A stretch of 9,488 nt of DNA from an uncultured Clostridia bacterium (GTDB lineage Bacteria; Bacillota; Clostridia; TANB77; CAG-508). Each line of letters opens with the position of its first letter. The first letter of the stretch is position 1. Shown here piece after piece: positions 6,462 to 9,488 of this stretch. A program made the translations under genes and the position numbers. The stretch is from contig CAKPQY010000016.1 in assembly GCA_934179885.1 (NCBI GenBank), positions 1 to 9,488 of the forward strand, given 5' to 3'. The notes under the pieces are model-generated. The model made no database searches, was not told the origin of the DNA, and saw only the letters and a program-made list of their open reading frames with translations.

Positions 6462-7520
6462 TTATTGAAATTTTGTAATATCACTTATTAGTCCTGCAAA
6501 ATATGGTGTATCTTTTCCTTCTTCTTTTAAGAATATCGCAAAAGTATCATCTACTGAAAATTCTCTAATTTTATCAATCATTATTACAGATGCATTTTGT
6601 ACCATCATTCCTGCTTCACTCTTTATTTTACCACCTGTTCTATCTAGTTCAAATTCAATTGTTTGTAAAGCTTTTTCAATACGATAAGAATCTCCATTTG
6701 AAAAATAGAATGATTTATTTTCAATCTCTGTAAATTCTGTTTTTTCTTTAAGTTTTATATTTGGAACTTTTAACAGTTCTCCTTCTTGTAAATTGGTTTG
6801 ACCTTTATATTGACTTTTTTGTTTTTCAATGTTTTTATATATTTCATTAAATGTATTTCCTTTTGGATTTTTATAAAGTATTACCTCATCTTCTTGTTTT
6901 GTTTTTAATTTAATTGCAAAATCATCTTTTGAATTATAAAATAATACATCTACTTGTTTTCTTAGCTCATCACTTTCACTACTCTTTTTTATACCAAAAT
7001 ATTTTACATTTTCATTATTTCCAAACTTTCCATTCTCAAGTTTTTCAAATGCTTTTTCAAATTGAAATTCTTTTTTTAACATAGCATATAAAAAATAGTC
7101 CTTAGGATTTCTTTTTTCCCACTCAAAGTCATCTAATATATCACTTGTTTCATTAAATTTTTCTTTAATTGCTTTTTCAATTTCTTCTTTTAGTTCAATT
7201 GATGGTGTTCCTACCTTTTTATAAAAATATTCTTCTGATAAATCATCTGTTGTAAATGTTTCTTTATTCAAATTTTCAACCACTTTTAATTGAGGTTTAA
7301 ATACAATATCTTGTTTTGCTAAATTGTTTTTTAAATCATTCCATATTAATTGAAATGTACCACACCAAATTGTATCATTTTCAATTTCATCTTCTAATGT
7401 TAATGTAGTAGTTACCCCTTTTGTAGATATTAGTTCTCCATCTTTTAATTTCATAGAAATTGGAAATAATAAAATTATTGCTAAAACAATTAAAATCCAA
7501 ATAATAACCTTCTTTTTCAT
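6462..7520 (-). CDS. Membrane-anchored protein with distant serpin-like C-terminal half
   Basis: A 352-aa protein with an N-terminal membrane anchor (about 5-22) and a Lys/Glu-rich extracytoplasmic body; no lipobox is seen. I do not recognise a firm family. By eye the C-terminal half follows the order of serpin core strands: LLKVPNIKLKEKTEF (about 249-263), then ALQTIEFELDRTGGKIKSEA (about 284-303) where a serpin has its strand and hinge before the reactive loop, then FSVDDTFAIFLKE (about 321-333) and FAGLI (341-345), like the serpin ending PF-F-I...FxGxV. The hinge lacks the run of small residues that inhibitory serpins need, so a protease-inhibiting role is doubtful. An N-terminal IWCGTFQLIWNDL patch (51-63) looks conserved in style. 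GAAGGG precedes the ATG by about seven bases. It is the last gene of the sigma operon, 18 bases after its neighbour. Confidence 0.75.
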   Translation of the reverse strand: MKKKVIIWILIVLAIILLFPISMKLKDGELISTKGVTTTLTLEDEIENDTIWCGTFQLIWNDLKNNLAKQDIVFKPQLKVVENLNKETFTTDDLSEEYFYKKVGTPSIELKEEIEKAIKEKFNETSDILDDFEWEKRNPKDYFLYAMLKKEFQFEKAFEKLENGKFGNNENVKYFGIKKSSESDELRKQVDVLFYNSKDDFAIKLKTKQEDEVILYKNPKGNTFNEIYKNIEKQKSQYKGQTNLQEGELLKVPNIKLKEKTEFTEIENKSFYFSNGDSYRIEKALQTIEFELDRTGGKIKSEAGMMVQNASVIMIDKIREFSVDDTFAIFLKEEGKDTPYFAGLISDITKFQ

Positions 7521-7538
7521 TCTATATCCCTTCTTTTC

Positions 7539-8321
7539 TTATATATTAATTTTTTCGTTAACCATATTTATAATTTGACCTTTAAATCCGATTACTAAAT
7601 CTTTATTACCATCTAATGTATTGTATTTTAAAATAGTATAATTATTATAACAGTATTCTATACTGCCACCATCTCTGTAAAAATTAGAAAAACATATTCC
7701 ATATTCTTCATCTATTTTACATTGCTCAATAATTTTATCTACTGTAATTATATTTTGTTCAAGTGCCTCTTTTAAATCAAAAACCATATCTGAATCTATT
7801 GTTATAGAAACATCCCCACCAAATGTATAAACATCAAAATCATAATTGTCATTTTCTTTATTATCAATTATTTTCTCTAATCCCATATCTTTTCTTTGAT
7901 AATAAGTTAAGTCAAATTCTTTTCTGTAGTTTGAACTATCATTTACCTTATTAATAAAATCATTTATTAAATCTTCATCATTAATATTTCCATTTTTTAT
8001 TATAACAATATCATTATCTATAGTTTCTTCATTTGTATTGGAGTTAGCAATTGCTCCTGCAATAAATTTATTAAACATATACATTTCAACCTTTGTTATC
8101 TGCTCTCCATATTCACCTGAAACATTTTTCACTACTTCAACTCTATATCCTAAACATTGATAAGTTATTGACTTTATACTTAAGTCATTTTCTTTCTTAG
8201 ATATTGCAAAAATAGGTTCTTTCATATTAGAACATCTATTATAATCTATCGCAAAAACCATTCCCCATAAAATTAATAATCCAATTAAAATTCCTAAAAC
8301 TATTTTTATACTTTTGTTCAT
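7539..8321 (-). CDS. Membrane-anchored protein of unknown function, sigma-operon partner
   Basis: A 260-aa protein with one N-terminal membrane helix (about 6-25) and an extracytoplasmic body. I cannot name a family. The C-terminal region carries patterns that I recall from uncharacterised clostridial surface proteins: YTFGGDVSITID (165-176), FDLKEALEQNIITVDKIIEQ (181-200), YRDGGSIEYCYNNYTILKYN (215-234) and LDGNKDLVIG (236-245). Another patch is TYQCLGYRVEVVKN (53-66). The start is ATG at 8321-8319, because AAGGTGG sits five bases before it. A GTG at 8330-8328 lies inside that ribosome site and is a poor start. The gene begins 27 bases after the sigma-factor stop and ends 18 bases before the serpin-like gene, so all three form one operon. 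It may be a surface sensor, a partner or a target of the tethered sigma factor. Confidence 0.78.
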   Translation of the reverse strand: MNKSIKIVLGILIGLLILWGMVFAIDYNRCSNMKEPIFAISKKENDLSIKSITYQCLGYRVEVVKNVSGEYGEQITKVEMYMFNKFIAGAIANSNTNEETIDNDIVIIKNGNINDEDLINDFINKVNDSSNYRKEFDLTYYQRKDMGLEKIIDNKENDNYDFDVYTFGGDVSITIDSDMVFDLKEALEQNIITVDKIIEQCKIDEEYGICFSNFYRDGGSIEYCYNNYTILKYNTLDGNKDLVIGFKGQIINMVNEKINI

Positions 8322-8348
8322 AAATACCACCTTAATTTACCCTTTCTA

Positions 8349-9254
8349 TTATTTAGACGTTTTTTTCTTTAATTTTAGTTGGTATTTTGTAAAAATAATC
8401 ATAAAAATTATAGTGAAAACTAAAAAGATAGCTGAAACACTTAATATTCCAATACCAAAATAATTTATATTGTCTTCTATTATGGTATCACTAATTATAG
8501 TTTCTTGTTTTATTGTATTTTGTACTATTTCTTCATTTATATTATTATTTTCTTCTTTCAAGCTGTCTTGCATTGTTCTTTTATCTTGTTCAGTTTTTTC
8601 TTGTTCTATATTTTCTTCATTTTGTACTATATTTTCATCTGTTATTATTTGTTGTTCTGCATTATTTACTTTTTGTTGATTTGATAATGTCTTTAATCCT
8701 ATAATGAATGTTACTATAAACATTCCTAAATTGCTTAATAATATCTTTAAGGTAGTTATTGCTTTATAATATCTCCATTTTATTGTTCCAGTAGGTTTGT
8801 TTAATAATTTTCCTATTTCATCAAAAGATAAATTTGAAAGTATTTTTAATGATACTATTTCCTTTTCGCAATTATCTAATTTTCTAATCAATCCATTAAA
8901 TTCCATCTTATCAATTGAATTGTCAATTTCATTATCTTGATCCTCGATTTCATAAATACTATCTAAATCCAAATCATTTTTTCTTTTTCTTAAAACTGTT
9001 ATTGTTTCATTTTTAGTTGTACTATATAGCCAACTAGCCTCGTTCTTTGTAGGCAACTTATTTTTATCAATATTATAAATTTTGGTAAAAATATTTTGAA
9101 CTACATCTTCTGAATCTTGTTTATTTTTTAAAATACTAAATGCTATTCCATATACTAATTTATTATATTTGTTATATAATTTTTCAAATGCAATATTATT
9201 ATATTTTAATTCGATAAATAATTCCTTTAGTTCTTTTTCATTTATTTTTACCAT
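8349..9254 (-). CDS. ECF-type sigma factor fused to a two-helix membrane tether
   Basis: A 301-aa protein; ordinary ECF sigma factors are about 160-200 aa. Region 2 covers about 20-92, with DSEDVVQNIFTKIY (47-60) for core binding and -10 contact and WLYSTTKNETITVLRKRK nearby. Region 4 covers about 120-172, with the -35-reading helix-turn-helix NLSFDEIGKLLNKPTGTIKW. Directly after it comes a membrane helix (about 175-190), a Glu/Gln/Asn-rich extracytoplasmic linker (about 191-263), a second strong helix (about 265-289) and a short basic cytoplasmic end (KYQLKLKKKTSK). The sigma domains would therefore stay at the inner membrane face. In most ECF systems a separate anti-sigma factor does this; here it appears to be built in. 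Release by proteolysis or by a conformational change is inference. AAGGAG lies about eight bases before the ATG. It is the first gene of a three-gene operon. Confidence 0.88.
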   Translation of the reverse strand: MVKINEKELKELFIELKYNNIAFEKLYNKYNKLVYGIAFSILKNKQDSEDVVQNIFTKIYNIDKNKLPTKNEASWLYSTTKNETITVLRKRKNDLDLDSIYEIEDQDNEIDNSIDKMEFNGLIRKLDNCEKEIVSLKILSNLSFDEIGKLLNKPTGTIKWRYYKAITTLKILLSNLGMFIVTFIIGLKTLSNQQKVNNAEQQIITDENIVQNEENIEQEKTEQDKRTMQDSLKEENNNINEEIVQNTIKQETIISDTIIEDNINYFGIGILSVSAIFLVFTIIFMIIFTKYQLKLKKKTSK

Positions 9255-9282
9255 TTTACTTGCTCCTTTTTCTAATATTTAT

Positions 9283-9288
9283 TTTATA
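9283..9288 (-). promoter_or_regulatory. Possible -10 element of the sigma-factor operon
   Basis: TATAAA, preceded by TGA in the extended -10 style, lies about 30 bases before the sigma-factor ATG. The -35 position holds only T-rich sequence (TTTATT at 9311-9306), so either the promoter relies on the extended -10 or a different sigma factor is used. Confidence 0.35.
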
Positions 9289-9300
9289 TCATATTTTTAT

Positions 9301-9353
9301 AAAAAAATAAAGATTAGAGTTTTAATTCATTAGAACTTTGATTAGAACTCTAA
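9301..9353 (-). terminator. Hairpin with U-rich tail: terminator or operator before the sigma operon
   Basis: TTAGAGTTTTAAT (9314-9326) pairs with ATTAGAACTCTAA (9341-9353) over 13 positions with a single G-U pair and a 14-base loop. On the minus strand the stem is followed by TCTTTATTTTTTT. It could end a gene lying to the right of the window. Because it sits just upstream of the sigma operon it could also be an operator. Confidence 0.5.
9326..9349. repeat. Tandem 12-base direct repeat upstream of the sigma operon
   Basis: TTCATTAGAACT (9326-9337) and TTGATTAGAACT (9338-9349) are adjacent and identical at 11 of 12 positions. They lie inside the hairpin region upstream of the ECF sigma gene and would suit two side-by-side protein sites. 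This is a sequence observation only. Confidence 0.5.
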
Positions 9354-9488
9354 AAAATGAACAAAAAAATAATACCAAGAAAAATTTTACAAATCCTTGA
9401 TATTACTCAATTTGGTGCCTTAGCGGTACTTATTTGCGAAAAAATAAGCTATTTTTTCTGCATATACACCCACATTTAGCACAAAAAA
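9354..9488. other. Right-edge stretch: possible gene tail or repeat end
   Basis: No complete gene is seen. On the minus strand one frame is open from the edge for 22 codons to a TAA at 9422-9420 and could be a gene tail (ending IAYFFANKYR). Another frame is open for 18 codons to 9430. A hairpin CTTATTT (9429-9435) with AAATAAG (9442-9448) overlaps both. A second imperfect stem joins the areas near 9371-9379 and 9398-9406. The conserved look of the region hints at the end of a multicopy element, but I cannot name one. Confidence 0.25.

Noticed and set aside
9357..9479. A 40-codon plus-strand frame starting ATG AAC AAA
   Set aside because: No ribosome site precedes the ATG, it overlaps hairpins, and no family is recognisable.

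Overview
The window comes from a low-GC Gram-positive bacterium, most likely an anaerobic clostridial lineage. I judge this from the strongly AT-rich codon use, strong AGGAGG-type ribosome sites, sigma-A promoters of TTGAC-N17-TATAAT form, a LexA of Firmicutes type, and dockerin and cohesin-like modules. Every gene I can support is on the minus strand, so the text below reads from high to low coordinates.

Right side (9488 to 6416). The outermost ~135 bases hold only a possible gene tail or repeat end and a hairpin with a U-rich tail. A three-gene operon follows. It encodes an ECF sigma factor whose C-terminus carries two membrane segments around an extracytoplasmic linker, a 260-aa membrane-anchored protein of unknown function, and a 352-aa membrane-anchored protein whose C-terminal half looks distantly serpin-like. 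The operon closes with a strong intrinsic terminator. The layout suggests a self-contained surface-sensing unit in which the sigma factor carries its own membrane tether in place of a separate anti-sigma factor.

Middle (6415 to 2891). A locally GC-rich, hairpin-prone island lies between that terminator and an excellent sigma-A promoter. The promoter drives a two-gene operon. The first gene encodes a secreted cell-wall glucosaminidase with an SH3b domain and a C-terminal type I dockerin. The second encodes a membrane-anchored protein with an N-terminal cohesin-like domain, two cadherin-like beta-sandwich domains, one transmembrane helix and a charged cytoplasmic tail. The simplest reading is a minimal, non-cellulosomal cohesin-dockerin pair that holds an autolysin near the membrane. 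This is the most interesting system in the window.

Left side (2884 to 1). lexA has its own 17-bp-spaced promoter next to a degenerate SOS box, and is followed 23 bases later by a HAD-family phosphatase that is probably co-transcribed. A symmetrical terminator ends that unit. A cluster of palindromes of REP/MITE type then leads directly into the ribosome site of an ABC exporter gene, which runs off the left edge before its ATPase domain.

No tRNA, rRNA, CRISPR array or intact mobile element was found, and no stretch longer than 300 bases lacks a gene.
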